Shown here one piece after another: positions 43,322 through 51,986 of a DNA stretch of 64,000 bases. Every line of letters starts with the position of its first letter. Positions within the stretch are counted from its first letter, which is position 1. Under the pieces are notes generated by a model that saw only the letters and a list, made by a program, of their open reading frames with translations, was not told the origin of the DNA and searched no databases. This DNA comes from an uncultured Eubacteriales bacterium (lineage in GTDB: Bacteria; Bacillota; Clostridia; Lachnospirales; Cellulosilyticaceae). A program made the position numbers and the translations under genes. The stretch covers positions 186,001 through 250,000 of the forward strand of contig URVM01000001.1 of assembly GCA_900551325.1 (NCBI GenBank), read 5' to 3'.

Positions 43322-44122
43322 TTACATATATCCATCTTTACGAAGTTTCTGCATAGCATAAGCATCTTCTTGATCTTGAGCTCTACCTGCACGCTCACTT
43401 GTCTTAGTATTTTTAAGCTCTTCAATAATTTCATCTAAGGTGCTCGCATTTGAATCAATTTTCCCTGTACATGGCGCACACCCTAGGCTACGATAACGTT
43501 TGCCGTCCTTAGCAAAATACAAATCTATAAGAGGAATACTTTCTCGTTTAATGTACTCCCAAATATCAATCTCATTCCAATGAAGAAGTGGATGGACCCT
43601 AATATGATTACCTTTAGGAAAATCAGTTTTAAACTGATCCCAAAGTTCTGGTGGCTGATTGGTATAATCCCACTCATCATTTTTATTTCTCTCACTAAAC
43701 ACCCTCTCCTTAGAACGTGAACCTTCCTCATCTCTTCTTACACCTACAATAAGCCCTTCAAATCCATACTCATGAACAACTTGTTGCAAGGCTTCTGTTT
43801 TAAGTGCTTTACAACATATAAGACGACCTTTATGTGGACCCATGCCTGCTTCTACAGCAGCTTTATTCGTATGAACAATAAGATCTAAGTTCATTTCTTT
43901 TGCTATACGATCACGATAAGTAATCATTTCTGGAATTTTATAAGTCGTATCCACATGAATAAAAGGAAAAGGACAGTGTCCATAAAAAGCTTTTTTTGCA
44001 AGCCATAGCAAAACTGTTGAATCTTTACCTATTGACCAAAGCATACCTAATTTGCCTAGCTTTTTGTATGCTTCTCTTAAAATAAAAATACTTTGAGCTT
44101 CTAATCTATCTAAATGATCCAT
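43322..44122 (-). CDS. cysD: Sulfate adenylyltransferase small subunit (CysD)
   Basis: The 266-residue protein has the PP-loop MLWSIGKDST (about 28-36), ARG-type R-rich loop VGVRRDEEGSRSKE, and RSLGCAPCTG near 210. It is the catalytic ATP sulfurylase subunit. I start it at the ATG at 44122 with AAAGGGGGA upstream; a longer frame to 44146 ignores that site. It lies 13 nt past the AprB stop, tightly coupled in the operon. Confidence 0.9.
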   Translation of the reverse strand: MDHLDRLEAQSIFILREAYKKLGKLGMLWSIGKDSTVLLWLAKKAFYGHCPFPFIHVDTTYKIPEMITYRDRIAKEMNLDLIVHTNKAAVEAGMGPHKGRLICCKALKTEALQQVVHEYGFEGLIVGVRRDEEGSRSKERVFSERNKNDEWDYTNQPPELWDQFKTDFPKGNHIRVHPLLHWNEIDIWEYIKRESIPLIDLYFAKDGKRYRSLGCAPCTGKIDSNASTLDEIIEELKNTKTSERAGRAQDQEDAYAMQKLRKDGYM

Positions 44123-44135
44123 TATTAATCCCCCT

Positions 44136-44450
44136 TTAATATGCATTAGCTTGTTTTTTATTAATTGTTATAATCTCTTGATTGTTATTGCTATCTTCTA
44201 TAATCCAGTGCAATAAATCTCCTTCTTCTTTAGTGTGCATCACACTTCCACTACCTCCTATATCTGCACCTAAAAAGTAGGAAATAGCTTTCACACTACA
44301 TTCTTTAATACAGGCAGTACACCCCCAACAATCTTCAGGGCATCTTATAAACGCTTTATTATTCTCATCTTGTTTCAGTAAGTTACCCGGGCAAACCTTA
44401 GTACACTTACCGCACCCTACACAACGTTCTTTATGAATATGAATGCTCAT
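44136..44450 (-). CDS. aprB: APS reductase beta subunit (AprB-type ferredoxin)
   Basis: The 104-residue protein starts at the ATG at 44450 (AGGTGA upstream; a GTG at 44459 is less likely). It carries two 4Fe-4S sites: C10, C13, C16, C20 and C41, C44, C47, C51, in the order seen in AprB, with an extra C37. A C-terminal tail after GSGSVMHTKEEGD is similar to AprB tails that wrap the alpha subunit. The gene overlaps the end of aprA by 20 nt. Confidence 0.86.
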   Translation of the reverse strand: MSIHIHKERCVGCGKCTKVCPGNLLKQDENNKAFIRCPEDCWGCTACIKECSVKAISYFLGADIGGSGSVMHTKEEGDLLHWIIEDSNNNQEIITINKKQANAY

Positions 44451-46155
44451 AAACTTCACCTGCTTTCACTAATTTCCTAAAGCTGATTTGTATCTGTCCA
44501 TTTACTAATTTAGAGTTTACATATTTCATCCATTTTTCATCTTTATTTGGATAGTCTATATGCTCAGCAAAGCTATGCCATCTTGTTTCCTTCCTTGCCA
44601 TAAGATGAGCAATAAGCACTTTTGCCACCAATAGCCGCTCTTTTAACTCATAAAGTTTAGTCAGTTCATACATGGTTTTAACCCCTATGTTTTCACTTAA
44701 CTTGATGAGCTTTTCAATCTTATCATTGGCCTTATTGAGTTGCTGCTCATTATAACGATAATAAGTAGAAATCCCTCCAGCATATACATCCATTACCTTT
44801 TGCATAGCCTCTTCTAATTGGAAAGTGGTATACAGACTGTCTTCACCTTCAAATAACTTTTGTATCTGGTTAAATACAGCCACATCTTGCTCCTCATCCG
44901 AAGAACTAATTTTAGCTTGATTTTCTTTACCCTGCTTTTCTTTTTCCTCTTGTAACCATCTTCCTATGTATTCAATAGCAGCTTCTGCTGCAATCTCACC
45001 CTCTGCTAAAGCACCAGTTACATATTTTTGTGGGCATCCACCTGCTACATCTCCTGCTGCATAAAGTCCTGGAATGGTTGTGCTCCTCTTATCGTCTACC
45101 CAATACCCACTTGCTGTATGACCACCTATTATATAAGGTTCTGTACCTTCAATTTCTACATTTTCCTCGTTTGGTCCACTGCCTGTTTCTATCCACTTAA
45201 GTGTTTGGGCCGGAGACATATTTAAATAAGCTTTAAGTAATTCCTCTTCTTTTTCCTTACCTATTCCTTTCGTATTTAAGTAACAAGGTCCTCTTCCTTC
45301 TTCATTTTCTTTGACTGTTCCATAAACACGCCCAGAAGTTGTATAGCCATATTTACTTTCATATACTTCACCTAATTGGTTAATCTGCTTTGCACCTACA
45401 CCTTGAGCAATCGTTCCTGTAGGAGAAATAGTATCCTTACATCTTAGAGCAATAAAGCGCATTTCAAAGGTAGTCATCTCTGCCCCTCCCCGGAGTCCCA
45501 TTGCATAACCAGCACCTGTATTAAAAGGGCTATACCACATTTTATGGCGTGAAAAACCTGGATTGTTAGGCTTATAAATGCCTGAAGCCCCTCCTGTTGT
45601 GCAAATAACTGCCTTAGCATTAATGGTATAAAACACTTCTTCCTCTACACCAGTAGCATAAACACCTACTACTTTCCCATTTTCAAACTTATAATCTATA
45701 GCATTTACTTGCTCTAATATTTGTACCCTAGGTTTATTAGAAATGGCATGTGCTAGTATAGGTTTTATGTTTTCTCCATTAATTTTAATGTTTCGATTTC
45801 CGCGGGTTACATAGTCACCTTTTTCATCTTTTAAAATAACAAGCCCTAGTTCTTCTAATTTCTGTGTTACCTTATTAAGCCGCTTAGACATGGAAAGTAA
45901 AAGATCTCCTCTAACGATTTCTTCTGCATCACCTTTGGCATAGTCTACATAATCTTCAGGTTTTTGCCCCTTCACAATATAAGCATTGAGTGCATTCACA
46001 CCTGCTGCTAAGCAACCACTTCTTTTAATATGTGCCTTTTCTAAAACTACTACCCTGTATTCACTTTGTTCAAGTATAGTAAGTGCAGCAAAACAACCTG
46101 CTGTTCCGCCACCTACTACAACTATATCCGTTTCTATTTTTTCTCTTCGCACCAT
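44431..46155 (-). CDS. aprA: APS reductase alpha subunit (AprA-type flavoprotein)
   Basis: The 574-residue protein is an FAD enzyme of the fumarate reductase superfamily: VVVGGGTAGCFAAL near the N terminus (about 12-25), GGASGIYKPNNPG, and GLYAAGDVAGGCPQKYVTGALAEGEIAAEAA. It matches adenylylsulfate reductase alpha, which reduces APS to sulfite and AMP. AprAB is best known from dissimilatory sulfate reducers; here it sits in an assimilatory operon with CysDN and a sulfate importer. It is somewhat shorter than dissimilatory AprA. GGGGGAGG precedes the ATG. Confidence 0.87.
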   Translation of the reverse strand: MVRREKIETDIVVVGGGTAGCFAALTILEQSEYRVVVLEKAHIKRSGCLAAGVNALNAYIVKGQKPEDYVDYAKGDAEEIVRGDLLLSMSKRLNKVTQKLEELGLVILKDEKGDYVTRGNRNIKINGENIKPILAHAISNKPRVQILEQVNAIDYKFENGKVVGVYATGVEEEVFYTINAKAVICTTGGASGIYKPNNPGFSRHKMWYSPFNTGAGYAMGLRGGAEMTTFEMRFIALRCKDTISPTGTIAQGVGAKQINQLGEVYESKYGYTTSGRVYGTVKENEEGRGPCYLNTKGIGKEKEEELLKAYLNMSPAQTLKWIETGSGPNEENVEIEGTEPYIIGGHTASGYWVDDKRSTTIPGLYAAGDVAGGCPQKYVTGALAEGEIAAEAAIEYIGRWLQEEKEKQGKENQAKISSSDEEQDVAVFNQIQKLFEGEDSLYTTFQLEEAMQKVMDVYAGGISTYYRYNEQQLNKANDKIEKLIKLSENIGVKTMYELTKLYELKERLLVAKVLIAHLMARKETRWHSFAEHIDYPNKDEKWMKYVNSKLVNGQIQISFRKLVKAGEVYEHSYS

Positions 46156-46175
46156 CTTGCCTCCCCCATATATGA

Positions 46176-47237
46176 TTAAATAAATACAGGCATTGGATCT
46201 TCTTTTAATCTGTTTTCTACTATTTTAGTCTGACTTTCATCAAATAAATAAAGACGATGGACCAATACCTTTACCTTCTCACCTATAACCAACTCTTCCT
46301 CTTCTAAACTACGACAGCCAATTAATTCTATATCTCCTATAGAAACCGTTACTTCTAAATTACTTCCTTTAAAGGAAACCATGACCACCTTCCCCTCATT
46401 AGCTGCTAAGGCACCAACAAACTCTCTGTTATATTTATGAATCTCCACGAAATCTGGCCTAACTACTGCTTTTATCCCATGTTCCTCTTCTTCAAAACCT
46501 TTTATTTGCCTATAATTCTCTATAATCTTGGACTCTCCTATAAACTGAGCTACAAAGGGTGTTTTAGGTTCCTTATAAATAGCAATTGGTGTACCCTTTT
46601 GTTCTACCTGACCACTATTGGTTACAATAATTTCATCTGCAATTTCTACAGCCTCTTCTTGATCGTGAGTTACAAATATACTCGTAATATTAAGCTTCTT
46701 TACCATTTCTTTTAGCCAACTTCTAAGTTCTTTCCTTACTTTAGCATCAATAGCTGCAAAGGGTTCATCTAGTAATAGAAGATTTGGTCTTGGTGCAAGT
46801 GCTCTTGCAAAGGCTACTCTTTGTTTTTGCCCCCCTGAAAGTTGATGAGGAAGTCTTTTTTCTAGTCCTTTAAGCCCAATAAGTTCAATAAGCTCCATAA
46901 CTCTTTTATGCTTTTCTACTTTAGGAACCTTTTGAATATCTAGGCCAAAAGCTATATTGTCATACACACTCATATGTCTAAAAAGAGCATAGTTTTGAAA
47001 CACAAAGCCAATCCCTCTCTTACCTGGCTCTATATCATTTACTCTTCTTCCATTTATAATGATATCTCCTGATTCTGGTGTCTCAAGCCCTGCTATCATA
47101 CGCAAAATTGTAGTTTTTCCACTACCACTAGGTCCTAATAAACCTACTAGCTGCCCTTGTTCTATACCAAAATTCACATTCTTGGAAGCTCTATAACTTC
47201 CGAAACTCTTATTTAAATCCTTTACTTCAACATACAT
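46176..47237 (-). CDS. cysA: Sulfate/thiosulfate ABC transporter ATPase (CysA)
   Basis: The 353-residue ATPase has Walker A GPSGSGKTT (35-43), the signature LSGGQKQRVAFARALAPRP (about 131-150), Walker B LLLLDEPFAAID and a C-terminal regulatory domain (about 230-353) of the CysA kind. It powers the CysT-CysW permease. AGGGGGACTAGAG precedes the ATG; the gene lies 3 nt after cysW. Confidence 0.9.
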   Translation of the reverse strand: MYVEVKDLNKSFGSYRASKNVNFGIEQGQLVGLLGPSGSGKTTILRMIAGLETPESGDIIINGRRVNDIEPGKRGIGFVFQNYALFRHMSVYDNIAFGLDIQKVPKVEKHKRVMELIELIGLKGLEKRLPHQLSGGQKQRVAFARALAPRPNLLLLDEPFAAIDAKVRKELRSWLKEMVKKLNITSIFVTHDQEEAVEIADEIIVTNSGQVEQKGTPIAIYKEPKTPFVAQFIGESKIIENYRQIKGFEEEEHGIKAVVRPDFVEIHKYNREFVGALAANEGKVVMVSFKGSNLEVTVSIGDIELIGCRSLEEEELVIGEKVKVLVHRLYLFDESQTKIVENRLKEDPMPVFI

Positions 47238-47240
47238 GCT

Positions 47241-48068
47241 CTAGTCCCCCTTTTTCGCCCTTTTTTCTACTTGATTTCTAAGAATGAGTACTATAATGGC
47301 TAGAATAACCAATAAAGACGCTACACTAAAAGCTGCTGCAAATTCATATTCGTTATATAAGATTTCAATATGAAGCGGCAAAGTATTTGTCTTCCCCCTT
47401 ATATGTCCAGATACAACAGATACTGCACCAAATTCTCCCATTGCTCTTGCACTACATAAGATAATCCCATATAGTAACCCCCACTTAATATTAGGCAAGG
47501 TTACTCTTCTAAAAATAGTTAGCCCCTTTGCTCCCATCATAGCTGCTGCCTCTTCTTCATCTAAGCCCTGAGACTCCATAAGAGGAATAATCTCTCTTGC
47601 AACAAAAGGAAAAGTAATAAAAATAGTAGCCAGTATAATTCCCGGTACAGCAAATATAATCTTTATATTGTAAGCATTTAAAAAGTCATAAAGGAAACTC
47701 TCTCTTCCAAAAGTAAGTACAAATATAAGACCTGCAATAACAGGTGAGATGGCAAAGGGAAGATCTATTAAACTTAATAAGAAGTTCTTCCCTTTAAATC
47801 TAAACTTAGTAATAGACCAAGCAGCACATAAGCCAAATATAGTATTTATAGTAACTGCTACTATAGTTGCTATAAGAGTAAGCTTAAGAGCTGATAAAGT
47901 ATCTGGATTTAGTATAGCTATACCATAAGCACCAAAACCTTTTCTAAGTGCTTCTATTAGAATGAGTAGAAGGGGTAGGCCTAGCATAATGGCCATAAAA
48001 CTTACACTTATTCCTATAAGAATGCTTCTTACTAATTTCTTATTTTTCTTTATTTCATAAGCCTTCAT
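47241..48068 (-). CDS. cysW: Sulfate ABC transporter permease (CysW)
   Basis: A 275-residue permease with six hydrophobic segments and the EAA-type loop DEEEAAAMMGAKGLTIFRRVTLP (about 168-190). SARAMGEFGAVSVVSGHIRGKTNTLPL is characteristic of the CysW half. It forms a heterodimer with CysT in the membrane. AAGGGGGT precedes the ATG; it lies 7 nt after cysT. Confidence 0.9.
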   Translation of the reverse strand: MKAYEIKKNKKLVRSILIGISVSFMAIMLGLPLLLILIEALRKGFGAYGIAILNPDTLSALKLTLIATIVAVTINTIFGLCAAWSITKFRFKGKNFLLSLIDLPFAISPVIAGLIFVLTFGRESFLYDFLNAYNIKIIFAVPGIILATIFITFPFVAREIIPLMESQGLDEEEAAAMMGAKGLTIFRRVTLPNIKWGLLYGIILCSARAMGEFGAVSVVSGHIRGKTNTLPLHIEILYNEYEFAAAFSVASLLVILAIIVLILRNQVEKRAKKGD

Positions 48069-48075
48069 TTACTGG

Positions 48076-48900
48076 CTACCCCCTTATAATTTTGTTGTTA
48101 TAGCGACCAATTAGATTAATAATAAATAGCATAATAAAAGATAGAATAAGCATAACTACTGCAATAGCTGTAGCACCTGCATAATCATACTGTTCTAGCT
48201 TTGCCATAATGAGTAAGGGGGCTATTTCTGTTTTCATAGGCATATTACCTGCTATAAAAACAACACTCCCATACTCACCTACTCCTCTTGCAAAAGCTAG
48301 AGCAAAACCTGTTAGAAGAGGTGCTAATAGTTCTGGTAAAATAACTTTTATAAAAGTTTTAAATGGCCCTGCTCCTAACATGACGGATGCTTCTTCATAT
48401 TGTTTATCTAAAGTTTCAAGAATAGGTTCTATAGTTCTTACTACAAAAGGTAGGCCTGTAAAAATAAGTGCAATAGTAATACCAAAGGTGGAGAAGGAGC
48501 TTTTAATACCCAGTGTATAAAGGACCTTACCAATCCATCCATTTTCTGAATATAAGGTTGTAAGTGCAATACCTGCTACTGCTGTAGGCAGCGCAAAGGG
48601 TAAGTCAATACACCCATTTAGAAAATGTCTAAATGGAAATTCATAGCGTACTAAAGTCCATGCAAGAATAAGACCAAATATACTATTAATGAGTGCAGCC
48701 ATTAAAGCACAGCCAAAACTTACTCTATAACTTGCAAGAGCTCTTTCATTTAAAACTGTATGAAAAAAATCTTGCGTACCCATCTCGGCTGCCTTTAGTA
48801 CCACACTAGCAAGTGGTATAAGTACCACTAAACTTAAAAATATTAAAGTGGTACCCATTGTAAGTTTAAATCCTGGTATAACTCTCCTTACTCCATTCAT
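48076..48900 (-). CDS. cysT: Sulfate ABC transporter permease (CysT/CysU)
   Basis: A 274-residue permease with six hydrophobic segments. EEASVMLGAGPFKTFIKVILP is the EAA loop, and ARGVGEYGSVVFIAGNMPMKTEIAPL is the CysT signature. I start at the ATG at 48900 with AGGGGGAG 4 nt upstream; a longer frame to 48966 would overlap the binding-protein gene. It follows sbp in the operon. Confidence 0.9.
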   Translation of the reverse strand: MNGVRRVIPGFKLTMGTTLIFLSLVVLIPLASVVLKAAEMGTQDFFHTVLNERALASYRVSFGCALMAALINSIFGLILAWTLVRYEFPFRHFLNGCIDLPFALPTAVAGIALTTLYSENGWIGKVLYTLGIKSSFSTFGITIALIFTGLPFVVRTIEPILETLDKQYEEASVMLGAGPFKTFIKVILPELLAPLLTGFALAFARGVGEYGSVVFIAGNMPMKTEIAPLLIMAKLEQYDYAGATAIAVVMLILSFIMLFIINLIGRYNNKIIRG

Positions 48901-48919
48901 TTTACTCCCCCTGTTATTG

Positions 48920-49984
48920 TTATTTGGTCGGTACATAAATCTGATCAAATATACCTCCATCTGCAAAATGCTTTTCCTGTGCTACACGCCATCCACCAAA
49001 AACTTCATCTATAGTTACCATCTTTACTTCTGTGAAAGTATCTTTATACTTTTTAGCTATCTCTGTATCTATTGGTCTATAATAATTCTTCGCTGCAATT
49101 TCTTGCCCTTCTTTAGAATAAAGATATTCTAAATAAGCCTTAGCAACTTCTCCTGTTCCCTTTTTATCTACTACTTTATCTACAATAGCTACTGGTGGTT
49201 CTGCCAATATACTTATTGAAGGTACAACGATTTCAAATTTGTCATCCCCTAATTCATTAATAGACAAGAAAGCTTCATTTTCCCAAGCTAGAAGTACATC
49301 ACCAATTCCTCGTTCTACAAAAGTAGTTGTAGCCCCTCTTGCACCAGAGTCTAAAACTTCTACATGCTCATAAAGCTCTTTAATATAGTTCTTAGTAGCT
49401 TCTTCATCTCCTCCAAACTTCTCTAATCCATAGGCCCAAGCTGCTAAATAGTTCCATCTTGCTCCACCAGAAGTTTTTGGATTTGGTGTAATTACAGATA
49501 CCCCATCTCTAACCAAATCATCCCAATCTTTAATATTTTTGGGGTTCCCCTTTCGTACTAAAAATACAATAGTTGAAGTATAAGGTGAACTATTGTGAGG
49601 GAATTTGGTTTGCCATTTTTCATCTATAAGTCCAGCATCACTTATAGCATCGATATCATAGCCAAGAGCTAAAGTTACTACATCTGCTTCAAGTCCATCT
49701 ATAACCGCTCTTCCTTGCTTACCTGAACCTCCATGTGATTGATTAATGGTCACTTCTTGACCTGTCTTATCAGTCCAGTACTTACTAAAAGCTTCGTTAT
49801 ACTGTGTATATAATTCTCTAGTTGGATCATAAGAAACATTCAAAAGCTCTACCTTCTCCACAGTACTTACTTCTACTTTATTCTGGCTACAACCACCCAT
49901 CACCATTGTTAACATTACCCCTACACTTATTCCCTTAATAACTTTCTTCCATAACTTATTATGATTGCTTATTGCTTTGGACAT
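48920..49984 (-). CDS. sbp: Sulfate-binding lipoprotein (Sbp)
   Basis: The 354-residue protein has a lipoprotein signal with lipobox MGGC (about 29-32) and the sulfate-binding pattern NQSHGGSGKQGRAVIDGLEADVVTLAL (about 79-105) and SGGARWNYLAAWAYG. It catches sulfate (perhaps also thiosulfate) outside the membrane for CysTWA. It is the first gene of an eight-gene operon running to 39966; GGGGGACTAAGAA precedes the ATG. Confidence 0.9.
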   Translation of the reverse strand: MSKAISNHNKLWKKVIKGISVGVMLTMVMGGCSQNKVEVSTVEKVELLNVSYDPTRELYTQYNEAFSKYWTDKTGQEVTINQSHGGSGKQGRAVIDGLEADVVTLALGYDIDAISDAGLIDEKWQTKFPHNSSPYTSTIVFLVRKGNPKNIKDWDDLVRDGVSVITPNPKTSGGARWNYLAAWAYGLEKFGGDEEATKNYIKELYEHVEVLDSGARGATTTFVERGIGDVLLAWENEAFLSINELGDDKFEIVVPSISILAEPPVAIVDKVVDKKGTGEVAKAYLEYLYSKEGQEIAAKNYYRPIDTEIAKKYKDTFTEVKMVTIDEVFGGWRVAQEKHFADGGIFDQIYVPTK

Positions 49985-50044
49985 TTCTTAGTCCCCCCTT
50001 CAAATTTTTAATACTTACTAAACTGATATGTTTAATATGTGATT

Positions 50045-50073
50045 ACTATATGCTTTCTAAATTTATTTGTCAA
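50045..50073 (-). promoter_or_regulatory. Promoter of the sulfate assimilation operon
   Basis: Minus-strand TTGACA, 17-nt spacer, TATAGT; start near 50038, about 54 nt before sbp. Confidence 0.8.
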
Positions 50074-50087
50074 TTATAAATTTAGAA
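50055..50087. promoter_or_regulatory. Perfect inverted repeat enclosing the -35 box of the sulfate operon
   Basis: TTCTAAATTTAT (50055-50066) and ATAAATTTAGAA (50076-50087), 12-bp arms, 9-nt gap. The TTGACA box lies within the gap, so a bound dimer would block RNA polymerase. This is probably the sulfur-status operator; the regulator is not in the window. Confidence 0.65.
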
Positions 50088-50121
50088 TATTTTATATTTA
50101 TATTAATTTTTGTTATTAAAC

Positions 50122-50172
50122 ACAAAAATCCCATAAACTTCAACTTGTATATTTGTTAAAGTTTATGGGACA
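50122..50172 (-). terminator. Terminator after the GH43 gene
   Basis: TCCCATAAACTT and AAGTTTATGGGA pair, with T-run TTTTTGTG on the minus strand. Confidence 0.8.
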
Positions 50173-50178
50173 TTAAAA

Positions 50179-51783
50179 TTATTTGATTTTCTCTATTCTT
50201 ATCCAGTCAAAATCCACGTAACCTGTACTTTTACCTACTTGAAAGTTTGTAGCAAATAGACCTATCTTTGCACCGACCCATTTACCCGGTTGAAGGGGAA
50301 ATTCTTCACCTATTGGCTCGAATGACTTTCCATCTATACTATAGAAAAATTGGCCTAATGCTTTTTTATCTTCTAAATCTTGATGGTATACATAGGCTCT
50401 TAAGTATACTTTGTACCCATTTATCTTAATGCTTTGAATGGATTTTTCCTCAGCCCCTGTGCCTTTAGAAACCCCTTGTCTATATTCTAGAAAGTAACCT
50501 TCTGCTTTATGTATAAGGGTAACATAATTATAAGTTTCTCCTGTTAAAATAAGTCCCCCTCCATCCTCTAAGCCCCCCCTTACAAGCTCTAACTTTGTCG
50601 TTACTTTAAAACAAGCTGCTGGAAGAAGCTGTGTTAATACATTAGGAAGTTCATAAAGAGTAGCCTTGCCTTCTAGCCTTTTATTATCTGTGTAAAGCCT
50701 TAACCATCCTCTTCTTTCCTCTAAGCTATACCAAGCTTTACAAGGATTTGCCTGCCACCTCCATTGTATCCCTAGTTCTTCTTGTTCAAATTCATCGGTT
50801 ACATCAGGCATTGCTTCTAAGGTTATCTCATTTGTATTAGGCATTGTATATTCTAGTACTGGTTGACCTAAGAAGCTTTTATCTACAACTCTAGATATTC
50901 CATACTTATCTATAAGACAACCTGTTCCTTCTATAGGTGTACCCATCATAGGCCAATCTTCTATCCACTTAACGGGTTGTAAGTGGACAACCCGTCCATA
51001 GGCTTCCTTATCTTGAAAATGTACAAACCAAGCTTCCCCATTTTCAAGCTCAACTAAACCACCTTGATGGGGTCCATTAATAGGCGTACTCCCTTGTGCG
51101 AGCACAACTTTCTCTTCATAAGGTCCATAAATATTAGTAGATCGAAAGACACTTTGCCATCCACTTTCTACCCCTCCTGCTGGTGCAAATATATAATAAT
51201 ATCCATTACGTTTATAAAGTTTAGGCCCTTCTAAAGTAGGGTTATTCTCTCTTCCATCTATGACTAATACCCCTTCATCTAGAAGGTAAGTTCCATCAGA
51301 TGACATTTTATTTATATGTAAAATACTTTTAATCCCACATCTACTTGCTGCAAAAGCATGAATTAAATAAGCTTCTCCATTTTCATCCCAAAAGGGGCAA
51401 GGGTCTATCCATCCCTTAGCTTCTTTTACAAGTATAGGCGCCTCCCATTTACCAAAAGGATTCTTAGTTTTAACCATAAAAATGCCCTCATCTGGTGCAC
51501 CAAAATAAATAAAGTATTCCCCCTTATGGTATCTAATAGCAGGTGCCCATACTCCTTTTCCATGAGATGGTAAGTTATAACTCTCATAAGGCATTTTTTC
51601 TAAGGCATAACTAACCACCTTCCAATTCACTAAATCTTTAGAGTGTAGTATTGGTAATCCTGGAAAATAAGTAAAACTTGAGGCTGTCATAAAAAAATCT
51701 TCTCCTACTCTGATTACATCTGGGTCTGAATAATCCATATGAAGAATAGGATTTTTATAAATTTTTTCTGTAACCCTTTTCAC
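50179..51783 (-). CDS. GH43 glycosidase (beta-xylosidase/alpha-L-arabinofuranosidase type)
   Basis: The 534-residue protein has no signal peptide, so it acts in the cytosol on imported oligosaccharide. The GH43 residues are visible: base D20 in MDYSDPDVIRVG, pKa-tuning D127 in GWIDPCPFW, acid E185 in LEGPKLY. The C-terminal part (about 330-534) looks like the usual beta-sandwich of this group. The start is GTG with GAGGGGAG 8 nt upstream. It is last of the transporter cluster and is paralogous to the GH43 part of the ankyrin fusion (58623-60530). Confidence 0.86.
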   Translation of the reverse strand: MKRVTEKIYKNPILHMDYSDPDVIRVGEDFFMTASSFTYFPGLPILHSKDLVNWKVVSYALEKMPYESYNLPSHGKGVWAPAIRYHKGEYFIYFGAPDEGIFMVKTKNPFGKWEAPILVKEAKGWIDPCPFWDENGEAYLIHAFAASRCGIKSILHINKMSSDGTYLLDEGVLVIDGRENNPTLEGPKLYKRNGYYYIFAPAGGVESGWQSVFRSTNIYGPYEEKVVLAQGSTPINGPHQGGLVELENGEAWFVHFQDKEAYGRVVHLQPVKWIEDWPMMGTPIEGTGCLIDKYGISRVVDKSFLGQPVLEYTMPNTNEITLEAMPDVTDEFEQEELGIQWRWQANPCKAWYSLEERRGWLRLYTDNKRLEGKATLYELPNVLTQLLPAACFKVTTKLELVRGGLEDGGGLILTGETYNYVTLIHKAEGYFLEYRQGVSKGTGAEEKSIQSIKINGYKVYLRAYVYHQDLEDKKALGQFFYSIDGKSFEPIGEEFPLQPGKWVGAKIGLFATNFQVGKSTGYVDFDWIRIEKIK

Positions 51784-51821
51784 TTTTATACTCCCCTCAA
51801 TTTATAGTTTGTTATAATATA

Positions 51822-51855
51822 AATGGATAGACATAAACTATCATGTCTATCCATT
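51822..51855 (-). terminator. Hairpin between lipoprotein and GH43 genes
   Basis: AATGGATAGACAT and its complement (13 bp), 8-nt loop, weak T-tract. It may give partial termination. Confidence 0.55.
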
Positions 51856-51878
51856 TAATTATTGTTAATTATCTTCTA

Positions 51879-51944
51879 TTAATTATTTCATTAATTTCCT
51901 TTAACTACTTCACTAATTTCTTTTAACTATTCCACTAGTTTCCT
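51879..51944. repeat. Three tandem 22-bp imperfect repeats
   Basis: Copies at 51879-51900, 51901-51922 and 51923-51944, with the shared frame TTAA-TA-T-CA-TA-TTTC-T and 4-7 differences between copies. They lie in the gap between the binding protein and the GH43 gene. Confidence 0.7.
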
Positions 51945-51986
51945 TTATCGCTTACTTTTACAAATTACTTTCTATGTGCTTGATTC

